This document shows, in pieces, positions 1 to 12,600 of a stretch of DNA of 64,000 nucleotides (position 1 is its first letter; every line of letters begins with the position of its first letter). Source of the stretch: Climacium dendroides (taxonomy: Eukaryota; Streptophyta; Bryopsida; Hypnales; Climaciaceae); NCBI GenBank assembly GCA_950106755.1, contig OX467089.1:28873345-28937344 (forward strand), in the 5' to 3' direction. The position numbers were made by a program, and so were the translations under genes. The notes under the pieces are model-generated. The model was given only the letters and a program-made list of their open reading frames with translations. It did not search any database and was not told the origin of the DNA.

Positions 1-3000
1 AAACGTTGTGGTACGCAATCAGTGAGAAAAACATGGTACTCAATGCCAATGGAGGTCTTCACGGCTTTTGTTTTTCGGGTAAGAGTGAGAATGTTCTAAC
101 TATTTTATATATCTTTCATTTTAGGTCATTACAATATAGGAAGGGCTGAAGAATGTGCAAATTTGGTATAATTGAAATTGTGTTGATGTTATTTTTTAGC
201 AAGAGATAGCTCAAGGAGCGGATGCCGCAGTACGGAAGTACAATGAAGTGACAGCATCTGAAGATAAAAGTGATCAAGGGGTGGCTAATGCCATGAGGGT
301 TGGAGCTAAGGAGAAGGCGGAAAAGTTGTACGTGAAAATGGGAAAATTGCTTGCGGTAGCAAATCCTACTTACGGTCCAGAATTTTTGGAAGAGGTGATG
401 AAGATTTATGATGTAAAAAACGGTTGTCTTATTTTTTATTATTGTGATTTATTTAATGCTGAAATTTTTTTATTTCCTTGTGAAGGTTGAAAAGCATTGG
501 ACTACAAATGAGGTTCCTAAAATGACATTGGAAAAGCTACAAATGATAGCCACTTGCAATACCTCTGCAGTACAGAAGACAAAGTTGTTGAAGTGGTGGA
601 ACTCATCCATGCCTTCACAGGATGCCAGACGTTTCCCTCCAAAGCCAGTTTTTGAAGAGAAATTGGGGCCTTTCCTCAATAAATGGGTTTGGTGGGCAGG
701 GGTAAGTGTTTGTATTTATGTAAATGACTTTTCATGTATATAATGACAAAATCATGAAGTATTACATTTTGCAGTTTTGTTTTTTCATGTATACGAAACG
801 ATAATGGAGTTGTACTGATAAGAATATAATGCAAATTGAGGATAGAGCGGTAGAGTACTTTGACAATATAGTCAATAAAGATGGCCTAAAAATCAATATG
901 GCATCCCCACTTCAACCGGAGTATCTTCCAGAGTATATAGAAGGATGGAGAAGGAAGATTTGGGATCAAGGTTTTGGCCCGGCTTTGAAGGGATCAAACC
1001 CTTTTAAGAAGTCAGAGACCTTCTCAAATTTTGATGGATCAAATGACGCTGTTCGTAGAGTTCTTTTCCGGTATGTTTATGTAAATATGAATTTCATGTT
1101 TCCTTACTTTCTTCGAAGGATGAGCATACGTAGTTATTTGTTCAGTGAATTTGTGTTATTTGTAACAAGGAATTCGGCTATGTGATTGTTACTAATTTTT
1201 TGAATGTTCTTATTGTAGGTATTTCAAGTACAAGCTTTTAGGAAAGAACGCCACCCCTAGGGAGGATCTTCCTCCATTTCTAACCACATGGTTGGACCGG
1301 AGTTCTGAAGAGTGCATGTTCACGTCAAGCCAACTGAAGACATTCACGATGGCTCATCTGAGTGGTGGTGCATGGTATCTAGATTGTCCGTTGACATTTA
1401 CTCATCCATCGGATCACTAGATGGTCTTGGCGTCATTGACTTGGAGGTTCCCGAGTTCAACAACTACACTGATCAACAGAAGAAGAAAGCAATTGCAAGG
1501 AAAATGGTTGTTGACAAGAAGAAAGAGAACAAACAGCAAGAGATTCGTGAGAACAAGGAGAAGAAAGAAGCGGAGCGTCTTCTGAAGTTGGTAGAGAAGG
1601 AGAAGGAGAAAGAAGAGGGCAAGGGGAAAGGCAAAGGCAAGAAGAAAGAAGAAGGCAATAAACAAGTACCGGCGCCTTCAACGGTTGATCAGAACTCGCA
1701 CATGCAAAGTGGATCCCAAAGTGGGTTGAAGAGGAAGGCGATACTTCCAGATTTCACAGAGGACATCGTAACACAAGGTACTCAAGTCATAGTTCTTGGT
1801 GATGATGCAGACGTCACTTCAGAGGAATTAATCTTGAACGTCTCTATAGTGGACGTGATGGATAACATGGAGTCCGAGGTGCCCAAGTGCTATACTGAAG
1901 TGACGACCTTTTTGAAGAAGGTAACCATGATGCTTTGTCTAGAACTATGAATCTTTTTTTTTGTGGACCTTTGAAAAAAAGTTGTATAAATAATTGATTG
2001 TTTGTATAAATTCGTTTTTGCAGTTGGCACCAGGGAAGTCCCGTATGTATGGAGGTAAAGTGAGCCAAGCACCTTTAGTGGACCTCATCTTCTTTGACTG
2101 CCAAGAGAATTTACCTATCCCAGATGTATCTTCTCCAGAGAAAGCAATACCTTTATGGAATTCAGATCCAGAGTATGAAGCCATTCAATCGGCCTTCTTC
2201 TTTACAGATATGCACTTACAAGACCATGGTTGCATGATAGTATTTCAGTCGTGGTGTGTCGATTCAAAGGGCATTATTGCAGGATTGTGCGAGTCTTATC
2301 CTTCACTGGTAATGAAGAAGGAATGGTTGGGCATCAATCGTATGCATTTAACTTCAGCTGTGGAGGACTCGGAAATGGTTAGTGTTTTTCAAATATTTTC
2401 ATAATTTTAATGGAAACTAGCATTGACAGATGGTTGTATTCTTTTCTAATACATAATTTTTTTGTGACTGTAGACTTTGAAGTTTGGAATCACTCTCTTG
2501 GTGAAGAACCTCGGTGATAAAGAGAACTTAGGGTTCTCTTTGAAGCGATCACAAGCAATGCAGAAGGCAAAAGTAGACCTACGCAAGGATGATACATTAA
2601 TTAACTACACAACTGAAAAGAGCATGTTGGTCAATCCACTAACCAAAATTCCATGGCGAAGGCCTCACGAAAAGGATGCTAGGTTCTTCCAATTCCTTAT
2701 AGAGGGGACAACTGAAGAAGGCGACTTGGTTTTTGACTGCACAACATCCACTGGTTAGTTTTCATTTTAGTAACTGGATTTTCATATATGTGTTCATATA
2801 ATGATTCATTGATATGAATTGCATTTTGTAATTTGTAGGTGCATCAATTACAGCATGTCGCGGCATGGAACGACACATAGTGGCTTTAGAGGAAGACAAC
2901 ACTGTTTTTCATGGCGTCCTTGAACCTATGAAAAGGAACACTGAAGAAGATGTGATAATAACTGAAACGCAACTGCCACTGTCGGCTGCATCTTCACAAG

Positions 3001-3044
3001 ATTCGGACGCAATGACAGTGGTTCCTCAGAAATTTCCTCGCTGA
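1..3044 (+). CDS. Beta-class N4/N6 DNA methyltransferase-like protein, 5'-partial, one frameshift
   Basis: Multi-exon gene entering from the left edge. Exons I can place by GT/AG borders and phase: <1-78, 200-412, 486-701, 823-1070, 1219-1920, 2024-2377, 2474-2753 and 2839-3044 (TGA). The C-terminal half has the order of beta-class amino-methyltransferases: a motif-IV position at 'VDLIFFDCQENLP' (about 2070-2110), then a strand/helix 'GCMIVFQSW', then 'NPLTKIPWRRPHEKDARF', then motif I at 'GDLVFDCTTSTG' followed by 'RHIVALEEDN' (the acidic strand-2 end). The catalytic D/S-P-P-Y and the F-x-G-x-G are both altered, so it is probably not an active methylase. A K/E-rich coiled stretch lies at 1480-1660. 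Within exon 1219-1920 the frame shifts once before about 1418. The methylase link is inferred from motif order; the N-terminal exons are unrecognised. Confidence 0.5.
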
Positions 3045-3157
3045 ACTAAACCTAGTAAGTAAGTTTTTCATATTTTTCAAGTGCTATTTGACATCCTACT
3101 TCTTCTATTTCGTGACTCTAATATTCTATATGTTTTTTTTGTAAGCGTAAGAAACTG

Positions 3158-3406
3158 ATGTCCACAAATGCATTGAGGAAGAGACGCAAACTAGTACTAA
3201 GTCCAGAGAAGCCTTTTGATCTCCCAGTTTATGCTGAGCAATTAGCATCAGCATTTGCAAACTTTGGTAGCTTAGAACCAAAACGTAGAAAAGATACCTA
3301 TCCTTTTAATGTTCTGCAATTTATAGATGAATCGACAACAGAGGGGAAAGAGACTTCAGAGTCTGAGAGTAGCTTGGCATCTGCAACTCAGTTCACTACA
3401 ACCTAG
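3158..3406 (+). CDS. Short reading frame with nuclear-localisation-like basic cluster, possible last exon of the upstream gene
   Basis: An 82-codon frame downstream of the TGA of the methyltransferase-like gene. It begins with a basic cluster (RKRRK) like a nuclear localisation signal, has a second cluster (PKRRK), and ends with an S/T/E-rich tail and TAG. A splice-like GTAAGTAAG lies at 3055-3063 and possible acceptors near 3145-3151, so it may be a 3' exon. The phase does not join cleanly without skipping the TGA at 3042, so the link is unproven. Confidence 0.3.
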   Translation: MSTNALRKRRKLVLSPEKPFDLPVYAEQLASAFANFGSLEPKRRKDTYPFNVLQFIDESTTEGKETSESESSLASATQFTTT

Positions 3407-4037
3407 ATTTATGAGATTGACATATCTCATGAGTCAAATTATTATGTATTCATTTACAGTATGATTTGATTTGATTGTGTGTTTTATGGCTACATCTTTA
3501 GTATGATTCATTCCCCTTCAACATTTTGCATTTTATGTTTTCTGTCAAAATTAACTCTTGAACGTCGGATAGGGTCCCATAGAAATCAATGATTCTGGAA
3601 CTGTGTGACATCATTTACTTTAACAATACCAAAAATAATTATTGGGAGTCAAAGTATTGTAGAAAATCTCTCTTTCCCACCTTTAATTATGTGGATGAAT
3701 AGTTGTAGTTACGTCCTACATATGAGATTATTTTGTCATTCATTAGACATTTGACGTCCTGTATGGCCTTTCTAGGTTGAACACAATTGGTTGTTGCAAT
3801 TTTTTATTTCATTTAAGTTTGTAAGTAAGTAAAATTTCAGAAGAATGAGCTCACATCTTCACAAAAAAAAATACACTTACATCCATGGTCATAGGTCCTC
3901 CACATTATTTTAATAAAAAATCTTTCCCGCTCATAGGCTCACAGGCTCATGGGCTCACGCTCACAAGCTCGCCTGCTAGCAACCCTGCCTTCAACTCTTA
4001 AGAGTTGAGTCTATTGTTTGAAGGTTAACCTTGTAAT
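3407..4037. other. Intergenic sequence, no gene seen
   Basis: AT-rich DNA between the methyltransferase-like gene and the first solo LTR. A short run of the words ctcat/gctcac occurs at 3930-3970. I see no coding or RNA feature. Confidence 0.6.
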
Positions 4038-4344
4038 GTTAATGTGGGAGAGTGATTCCACATGCTAGACCCAGAAAACTAGCATTTGGCAGGAAATTTC
4101 AAAATTCATTCCTTTAAAAAAGAAAGTTTTGAATCCCAATAGGAGATTAGAAGGATTTCAGAAATACCGGAACTCCGGATCCAGAGAAATCCTATTAGGT
4201 GTAAAAACTTAATTCTGGAACCCTAAAAAGTTTCGGAAAACGGATGACGACGCTGGCCCTAAAAGCCGGAAACTGGATCCGTACTAGGGTTAGGCTTTGC
4301 CGCCAAAATCTATCTCGGACTTTCATCCGTCTGTCCATCTGACT

Positions 4345-4353
4345 AGTATAAGA
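4345..4353 (+). promoter_or_regulatory. TATA box of LTR family 1
   Basis: AGTATAAGA followed by a conserved AGGACTGTAG block. The same TATA plus block occurs in the LTR copy at 40318 and, inverted, at 21007-21016. This places the transcription start near 4375 and the LTR reading frame close to the RNA 5' end. Confidence 0.7.
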
Positions 4354-4535
4354 AAAGGACTGTAGTTGGTAGAAGGCACAATTGTTTTCTCGCTACCTTA
4401 TATCCTTATTTTCCTGCCTCCCCATCTCTTAGAACTTTCGGTAGATTGAGAGACTGTGTGAGTTGCGATCGTGCAGGTGTGTTCCAAAGTGACTTTCTGT
4501 AAGCAAGAGAATTAGGGCGAGGTTAGGCGAGCGTG

Positions 4536-6308
4536 ATGACTTCCAGGGCGAGCCGACGTAGACTGAGGGATGAACCGGAAAACTCAGACGAGCCGATTCT
4601 AGTGCCGCCACCCTGGACAAAGGCAATTCCGGTAATGCGGGTGGTGCCGGAAATTCCAACCGATGAGGTCCGGATGGAGTGTCTATAGTAGAACCTCACC
4701 AACATGGGATGCGAGGGATTGATGGACGTCCCTTGGGACATCCGGGAGGAGAGTCTGGTGGCGGATCTGCTGCGACTGGAAAGTGGTATCTTGGATACCA
4801 CCCTCCGGACGAAACCTGAGTTGTGGACGGTAGGCGAGTGGAGAACCGTCTACGGATTCTAGGTAGCGTCGGACAAGGTGATGGAGAAGAACCAAGAGTG
4901 CATGGAGGGCGAGTTCCGGATGGCGGCGAACTCGAAGGATGGCTTCCAAGTCTCAGACCTAGTAAACCCAAAATACCGGGATGTGGTAGTGTTTCTTAAC
5001 CCTATCCTCCACCCGAGCAAGCCCAAGCGAGTGGTGACCAAGGTAGCTTCCACCATCCTAGGAAGCCTCCAAGGGAAGTTGATGATGGACTAGGCGTTCA
5101 TCATCTTTGAGTTGGTAGGGGATCTCATACGTTCTCTTCGGCAGGGAAAGAAAGGTGGGAACCCTCTTCCGGCTTATGTCTCCCACCTGTATTCCCACCA
5201 TTCTTTACTCAAGACCAACAAGGAGGAAGCCTATCTGGAGTTGATTCAGCTCTAGAAGTACGGAGGAGAAGAACCCTCTCTCTAGGAAGGACTGGATGAC
5301 GAGGAGACGGAAATCGAAGAGCAGTCCACTCCTCTGAAGAAAAAATCCCGGCGGCAGACGACTCCACCGGTGATGCCAACAGGGGATCCTTCCGCTCCAG
5401 AGCAAACGGAGAAGGATGCTCCGGACCAGAAGGAAGACGTTCCGGCCCAATTGGAAGCCGCTCCCTCTCAAGCCGGTCCCTTTTGGACCAATCCTACAGA
5501 GGTAGAGGAGGAAGAAAGGACCGAACTTTGACTAGGGAGGTCGCCCTTTGAGGATATTTCGGAACTGACTCAGCACATTGTGTGGCGGACTAACGACCTC
5601 ATGAAGATTCTCCAAAACTATAAGGAGACCTTCAAACGGGTGTGCTGGAAGATGGCATTGACCGACCAGAATGCCATCTTCCGGAGGACGGACGCTTTGG
5701 TGACGGCCGAGAAACAAAACACCATTATGATCAAGGAACAAAAGAAGATGGTGACGGAGGCGGGCGCTTTATGAGTGGAGAATTGAACGTTGTTGGAACG
5801 AGCCCAAGAGTCGGAATCCACTTGTGTCCGGTTGGTGAACGAGCTGCGGACGACCCAAGAGAAGGCCAAAGTCGTGGAGGAAGAGCACCGCCGGCAGATG
5901 GAGGTATTATGCCGGAGTGTGACCCAGCTCCGGAGTTCCTTGGAGATTCCGGCGGACTACATCAACAAGGCCCGGTTGTTCGAAGCCAACTTCAACGTAG
6001 CCGCAATCTCAAGCCGGGTGCCCATAGTCAAGTGTCTACTGGAGCAGGCGAGATGGATAGACGCATCGCGAGTAGAGATGCGGGAACTAGAGGAATATTT
6101 GGCACCCGTAGAGCCAAATCCGGTAGATCCTCCTCCTTCCTCTCCCGTACATACCTTAACGGTTCTAGAAGGAAGTAATATTCCTAAATTAGTTGTTACA
6201 GAAGTGTCGCCGGTGGTACTGCCTGTCCTAGGGCTTTCACCACCACCGGAGAAACCAGGAGTAGATTGGAGTACTTTTGTACCTAAGGGCAATGAGGACC
6301 TCTTCTAA
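4536..6308 (+). pseudogene. LTR-encoded protein, family 1, copy A (nonsense-riddled, frame intact)
   Basis: One continuous 591-codon frame from ATG 4536 to TAA 6306-6308 inside the solo LTR. It carries about nine internal stops (six TAG, three TGA) but no frameshift. Order: basic/acidic N-terminus (MTSRASRR), a globular region around 'DKVMEKNQECMEGE' and 'VVFLNPILHPSKPKRVV', a central E/D-rich then K/R-rich segment, and a long coiled coil ending near 'NKARLFEANFNVAAISSRV'. The globular part resembles the 'putative plant transposon protein' (Transposase_32-type) region seen beside plant gypsy elements; that link is tentative. Comparison with the 40516 copy shows stops replacing Trp (GF-W, MMD-W), Gln (QL-Q) and Arg codons. 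Function unknown. Confidence 0.7.
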
Positions 6309-7674
6309 GAGAATCCGATCATTGACCTTACAGTTACTTCTCTGGAAACAAGGGGGATTCGGTCTGTTCAGTCGTCTCTTCGCCATAAAAGTACCCGGAA
6401 AGATTCCCGAGGAAGTTCGGAAGTTCAAATAGTCGGAATCTAGAGTGCAGACAAAGGAACTGGTATCACGGGAGGTCCAAGCTGGGGAGCAAGAGGCCCT
6501 GATGTGTTTCCTCCGGGGAATATCCGGAAGGAGATATATCAAGACCTGTTAAAGAAGTTATTCCTCCTAAGGGTAAGGATGTAGGGGAATAGGAAACAGT
6601 TTTGTACATATTCGTGACAGTACCAGAGTCCGTCCGCCAAGCCGGAAAAATAGGATCTAGTGGATTACCGAAAATCTAGCGGACCAATAGGAATGTTTTG
6701 TGTAATTTTGAAATGATGTTAGATTTAGTATAAGTTAGATTTTGATGGACCATTGTAGTCATTCACACTCATTCACCGCATTATTTTCAATTTGTACCTT
6801 TTGAGCTTAATTCAAAGAGTTTGGAGGCTTTCCATTCTCTTTCTTTATGAACTTGGTGCATACTTGTGTGTGTGTGGGTCCATTCGTGCCTTTTTCGAAT
6901 GTTGAGAACTTACCTTGATTAGCAAGAGTTGACATTGTGAGTGGTTCCGGACGTTACTGGATTGATAGGAAGATTGTTCGAATTGTTCTCGAGGTAGTGA
7001 TAGTGTGCTGCTTGTCTAGATGTTGGTATAGCGTGAGGGGAAGATACTGCCTCGTGTCGGAGGGTGTCTAAGAGGCTGCTAGCAGCTTCCGTGTACGGGA
7101 GTTTGCAAGATGTGCCCGAATTCCGAATTACCCCATAGACAGAGTCAAAGCCTCGGTGTAATGCCCAAGAGAGTGCGAGGATGTCCACTCGGTCGATGGA
7201 AGGCTCACTGTCAGGTTGATGCTAGAATGTCGTTGTAGTCCTTGACCGTCCCTACGTGACCTAGTCCGATAAGTATTCTGGATTTGTGAGGTGACGGAAC
7301 AACAGAATACTTCCAGTCCCTAAAGTTAAGTAAGTCTTAGGAAAGAGAGAGAGAGAGTAAGTGTTTCTGGATACAGTAAACATCCGGACGATGGATCTGG
7401 CCACTCGTCATCTAAACCCAGGGATCCCGGAAAGGGCAACTAAATGGTTTCCGGGCTTTTCCGGAACCCATACGGCACTAGTAGCCGGACCGGACTTTTG
7501 GTCCGGATTAGAAAGTAGGAGAAAAAAGGAGAGCTTAGATCTAAATTAACCTATAGATCCGTGAGTGTCGAGTCCTCATGGGAACGATTCCAGAGTGGTT
7601 TACTCTAAGTGGGTCCTTAGTGGGAATTAAGGGCTAACTGGAGGAATACTGGTCCGACTAATCACTACAGTTAA

Positions 7675-7934
7675 CCTTGTAAGATTAATCTTGTAAAAAA
7701 TAATCTTTTTTGGTTCAATGTGATTCATCTACATGTTTTAACACCTAAAGTCCCAAAAGTAGACTCTTGAAGGTTTGGATAGGTACTGATATCTCAATTT
7801 TGATGTGATTTTTTGAATTTTTTGGTGAAGATTTTGTGTCTAAAGAGCTATGTGGGATTATAATTTATTTTCAAATTCAACTCATGGTTGACAAGTTATG
7901 ACCATTCTTTTGGAAAATGGAAAAAAGGGGCAAC
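7675..7934. other. AT-rich spacer between two insertions of LTR family 1
   Basis: About 260 bp of host or older repeat DNA separating the solo LTR from the oppositely oriented full element. It contains short repeats of 'aatcttgtaa'. No gene seen. Confidence 0.6.
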
Positions 7935-7939
7935 ATGGG

Positions 7940-9567
7940 TGTAGTGATTAGTCGGACGAGTATTCCTCCAATTAGCCCTTAATTCTCACCTAAGGCTCAC
8001 TTAGATTAACCGCTCCGGAATCGTTCCCACGAGGACTTGAGGTTTATAGATTCATAGGCTAACTTGACCTAAGTATTCACTTTCTCTCCTTCTTACTAAT
8101 CCAGACTAAAGGTTCGGTCCAGCTGCTAGTGCCGGATGGGTTCCGAACAATTCCGGAAACCGTTTAGTTGCCCCTTCCGGGATCCCTGGGTTTAGGTGAC
8201 GAGTGGCCAGATCCACCGTCCAGATGCTTACCGTGTCCGGAAACACGCTCTCTCTCTCTCTCTCTCTCAACCTTTCTACCTCTAATACTGATGCTAAACT
8301 AATGCTTCAGGGACCGGAAGTGTCCTACTGTTCCGTCACCTCACAGATCCGGAATGCTTACTAGACCAGGTCATGCAAGGACGATCAAGGACTACAACGA
8401 CATTCTAGCATTACCTTAACACTGAGCCTCCCGTCGACCGGGTGGATATCCTCGCACTCTCTTGGGCGTTGCGCCGGGGCTTTAACTCCGTCTATAGGGA
8501 ATTCCGGCATCCGGAATTTGGGCACTTCTTGCAAACTCCCGTACACGGAAGTTGCTAGCAACCTCTCAGATATCCTTACACCTAAGGCCGTATCCTACCC
8601 TCAGGCTATACCGGCATCCAGGCGGTAGTACACTAACACTACTGTCGGAACAATCCGGCCAATCTCCCCATCAAGTTAGTGACGTCCGGAAACCATTCAC
8701 AAAGTCCACTCTTGCTACTCAAGGTAAGTTCTCAGCATCTGGAAAAGCACGAATGGAACACCCCCCCACAAGCATGTACCAAATACAAAAAGTAAGAGAA
8801 TAGAAACCTCCAAACACTTGAATTAGGCTCAAAAAGATACAAGCTGAAAATAATGGGACGGATGTGAATGACTACAAAGGTCCACCAAAACCGACTTATA
8901 CTAAAACTAACATCATTCTAAAAATCCCACAAAACATTCCTATTGGCCCGCTAGATTTCCAGTAATCTCCTAGATTCTATTTTTCCGACTTTGACGGCCG
9001 GACTCCGGTATTGTCGCTAATATCTACACTACTGCCCACTATTCCTCTGGATCCTTATCCGTGGGAGGAGTAAGGTCCTTCAACGAGTCCAGATTGATCT
9101 ACTTCCGGCTACTCTTTGGAGAAAACAAATCCGGACCCTTTGCTCCCCATGTTGGTGAGGTTCCGTCGCAAGCGCTCTAGCCGGTCCTCCTCGGTTGGAA
9201 TTTCTGGCACCACCTTCATCACCGGAATCGTCCTCGGTCGGGGCGGTGGCAGTGGCATCTCTTTGTCCGAGTCTTCTGGTAGATCTTTCAACTTGGATAG
9301 GTTTTGGTGGCAAAACCTAACCTTAGTACGGATCCGGTTTCCGGCTTTTAGGGCTGGCGTTGTCATTTGATTTCCGGAACTTTCTAGTGTTCCAAAATTA
9401 GTTTTTTATACCTAATGGAATTTTTCCGGATCCGGAGATCCGGTATTCCTGAATTTTTCTAAATTCCTATGAGAACTCAAAAGCTCTCCTTTTTAAGGGA
9501 ACAATTATCGAGATTTCTTGTCAAATGCTAGTGTTCTGGGCCTAGCATATGGGATCACATTCCCTCA
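7940..9567 (-). repeat. 3' LTR of the gypsy element
   Basis: Matches 19219-21326 end to end apart from two differences. It lacks the MITE (it holds the empty site), and it has lost about 265 bp corresponding to 20786-21052, including the TATA region. The LTR frame is reduced to an N-terminal stub of some 70-85 codons (about 9109-9366). A (TC)n microsatellite lies at about 8248-8268. Confidence 0.9.
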
Positions 9568-9583
9568 TTACCCCTTCCTCACC
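9568..9583 (-). other. Polypurine tract
   Basis: Reads GGTGAGGAAGGGGTAA on the reverse strand, immediately upstream of the 3' LTR start, where plus-strand priming occurs in LTR retrotransposons. Confidence 0.75.
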
Positions 9584-9604
9584 CGTGAACGTCCTCGTGA
9601 ACTC

Positions 9605-12600
9605 CTACGAGGATAAATCCGGTAGGTAGAGTTTAACACGTGATCCATTCGTCCGGGTGTCCAGAGGATTCCCATCTAAGTCCGAAAGTTGTAAAGATCC
9701 ATTTTGATAAATCTTTACAACTTTGTATGGACCGATTCATCTGGTGTGAAGCTTCCCTGAAAAATCTTTGTACCTGTTGGCATATAGTAGAACCAAACAT
9801 CCCTCTATGATGTCGGATTCCCTTGGTAATTTCCGGTCAAAAGTTTGTTTCCAGCGCCTCTGCACCTGAACGGTAAGGTCCAGAGCATCCCCTCTGCTTT
9901 CTTTCAGCACTTCAATCTCCGCAAGGCATGACTGAGGATCCTTTGACCATTGCCCATAACGAGCCGCCAAGATCCGGAACGTCTCAATCTGTGTTTCCAC
10001 TCCTTGTAACACTTTCCTCCTGAATACTAGAAAGAAGGGAGTCTTACCAGTAGTACTTTTTCGGGTGGTGTTGTACGCAAAGATAGCTGAGGTGAACTTC
10101 CAGTCTCAGTCCGTCTTATGGCAAGTCACCACCTTATTGAGGATGCCTCGGATAATCCCATTCGCCCTCTTCGTAAGTCCATTGGCCTTGGGGTTGTATG
10201 GCGTCGTATTCCGGTGCTTAATGCGATACCCACTAGTTAGTGCGGAAACCACTTCATTTAGAAAATGAGTTCTCCTATCACTAACTATCTCCAGAGGACA
10301 GCCCTATCGCATTAGGATTTTATCGTACAAAAAATCCATAGCTGTCCGGGCATCGTTCTTCCGAGTTGGACTCACCTCTTCCCATTTGGTTCCATAATCC
10401 GTTGCTAAGATTATGTACCAATTTTGTTGGGAACCTATCGGAGCGATAGGTCCAATGAAATCTATTTCTCACTTTTCAAATGGAGCCAAGGGGACAATGG
10501 GAGTAAGCGGCCAATGATTCCGGAAGACTAGATTTCCGGTCCTTTGACAAGGATCGCAACTCCGAACAAAGATGCGAACATCTTTATTCATGGTCGGCCA
10601 CTAGTATCTGGCTGCTCGGATTCTCTTGATGGTGGACACTGATGCAAAGTGGCCTCCGGCCGGTCCTTCATATAGACTCCGGATGACCGGTCTTCTGTAT
10701 TCCGGCTCCAGGCATCTCCTTAACTTATCATCTGTGCCTTGTCTGAACAACACCCCTTGTATAATAGAGTAAGGAGCTACCCGATGCTGGAACACACTCT
10801 TCTCTTCTCTACTCAATCCTTCCGGATATTCTCTGGTTTGGAAATAATCCGTAATCATTCGGAAATCCGGGTTGTCCCTTCTCTCTATCTGAAACACAGA
10901 GATGGGTTTCGTACCTTCCTTTGGTAGCGGTAAATTCGGAAACTCATCCGGAAACTTATCCGTCAGACTTAGTGGCTCCTCTCGTCCTCTTTGCCTAGAA
11001 AGGTAATCCGCATTGGAGTTACTTTTCCCAGATTTGACTACCACCTTGTAGTCAAATTCCTGCAGCAATAGGATCTACCTTGCAAGTCTCCCGGAAAGAT
11101 CTGGCTTATTGACAAGGTACTTCAACGCATCGTGGTCGGTGTAGAATGTTACCTTGTATTCGAGCAAATAATGCCGGAACTTTTTGCAGGCATATATGAA
11201 TGCAAGGGCTTCTCGTTCCGTTGTGGTGTAGTTCCGTTCAGTCGGACTCATTTGTCTGCTGGCGTAATAAACTAGCCGTTCTTGATTCTTATTATCCGGC
11301 TGCCACAGAATAGCCCCTAGGCACCAATCGGAAGCGTCCAATGTAACATGGAATTCCTTGTTCCAGTCCAGTGGAGATAGAATCGGAGCCGAGACTAACT
11401 TCTTCTTTAACTCCTCAAACGAATGTTGCCTGGCTTCCGTCCATTCATAATTCGTTTGTTTCTTGAGTAACTCCGTCAACGGACTGGCTAGCCGGGCGTA
11501 CCCTTCAATGAATCTCCGGTAGTATTCCACGCATCCAAGAAATCCGTGCAACTCTCGGAGGTTCTTGGGCGGTAGAAGTCCAATCATGACTTGGACTTTG
11601 CCTAAGTCCACCTCAATTCCTCTCTGGCTGACCACATGTCCCAAGAGTAGTTTGGATGCTAATCCAAAGAAACACTTACCCGGGTATAGCTTGAGCTTAG
11701 TCTCCTGACATCGCTAGAATGTCTTCCGGAGGTAGGTGAGGTGGTCACTCCATTTGCTGAAAACAACAAAGTCATCTATGAAGACTTCCAAGAAATGCTT
11801 AAGGAAGTCTTGGAATATGTCCATCATAAGTCTTTGGAAGGTGCCGGGAGCATTGCACAATCCAAAAGGCATCCAGCTAAAAGCAAACGTTCCCCAATCG
11901 GTGGTGAACGTCGTTTTTAGCTGATCCTGGCTCCGGATTAAGACCTGGTTGTATCCGGAAAATCCATCCAAAAAACTGAAGCATTGCTTCCCAGATACAT
12001 GATCCAATACCATATCTATGAATGGTAACGGAAAATGATCCTTCTTGATGGTTGCATTCAATTTCCGGAAATCCTGGCAGACTCGGATCTTCACCTTTCC
12101 GTCAGCTCCAACCTTCTTCGGAACAATCACAATGGGCGATATCCATTCAGAGTGATTTACTGGATAGATGAATCCGACCTTCAACAGCTTGTCGAGTTCT
12201 TCCTTGACTAGCATTGAATATCTCGGATTAAGTCGGTACTGCCTTTGCTGAACAGGTACGTCTCCTTCGATTAGATCAATGGCATGATCTCCTAACTCTG
12301 GAGGAATGCCGGTGAGATCTGTAGGCGACTAGGCAAAAACATCAGAGTATTCCTCCAACAGAGTCATGCACTCCTTCTGTTCTTGCTTAGATAAACGCTT
12401 TCCTATATAGAAAGTTTTGTCTATCCCTATGGAAACGGACTCATAGTCATCTGGTGAAGTGATGGGTTTGACGCCCTCGGCTTCTTGGTTGTCCAACTGG
12501 TCAACCAGTTGTCTCCAGGACATCTATTGACCGTCTAGACGAGGCAGAAGGGTTCCGTTTGCGAGTTGCTTCCGGATCCATTCCTCCGATAGCTGAACGT

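Larger units (their letters stand above)
4043..7669 (+). mobile_element. Solo LTR of long-LTR gypsy family 1 (3.6 kb)
   Basis: Starts TGTGGGAGAGTGATTCCACA and ends GACTAATCACTACA, the same termini as the LTRs of the full element at 7940-21326. It is flanked by a perfect 5-bp target duplication GTTAA (4038-4042 and 7670-7674), so it is a solo LTR made by LTR recombination. Its length is about twice that of the LTRs in the full element because it keeps a 591-codon reading frame that those LTRs lack. A TATA box at 4345 lies upstream of that frame. The 3' third (6309-7669) has no gene; it holds an (AG)n run near 7345. Confidence 0.9.

Noticed and set aside
1417..1681. Leu/Ser-rich reverse frames opposite 1417-1681
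   Set aside because: They are shadows of the Lys/Glu-rich coding segment on the forward strand.
4043..9567. A single DNA transposon with long terminal inverted repeats spanning 4043-9567
   Set aside because: The inverted similarity is real, but each half has its own target duplication (GTTAA for the solo LTR, ATGGG for the full element), so they are two independent insertions in opposite orientation.
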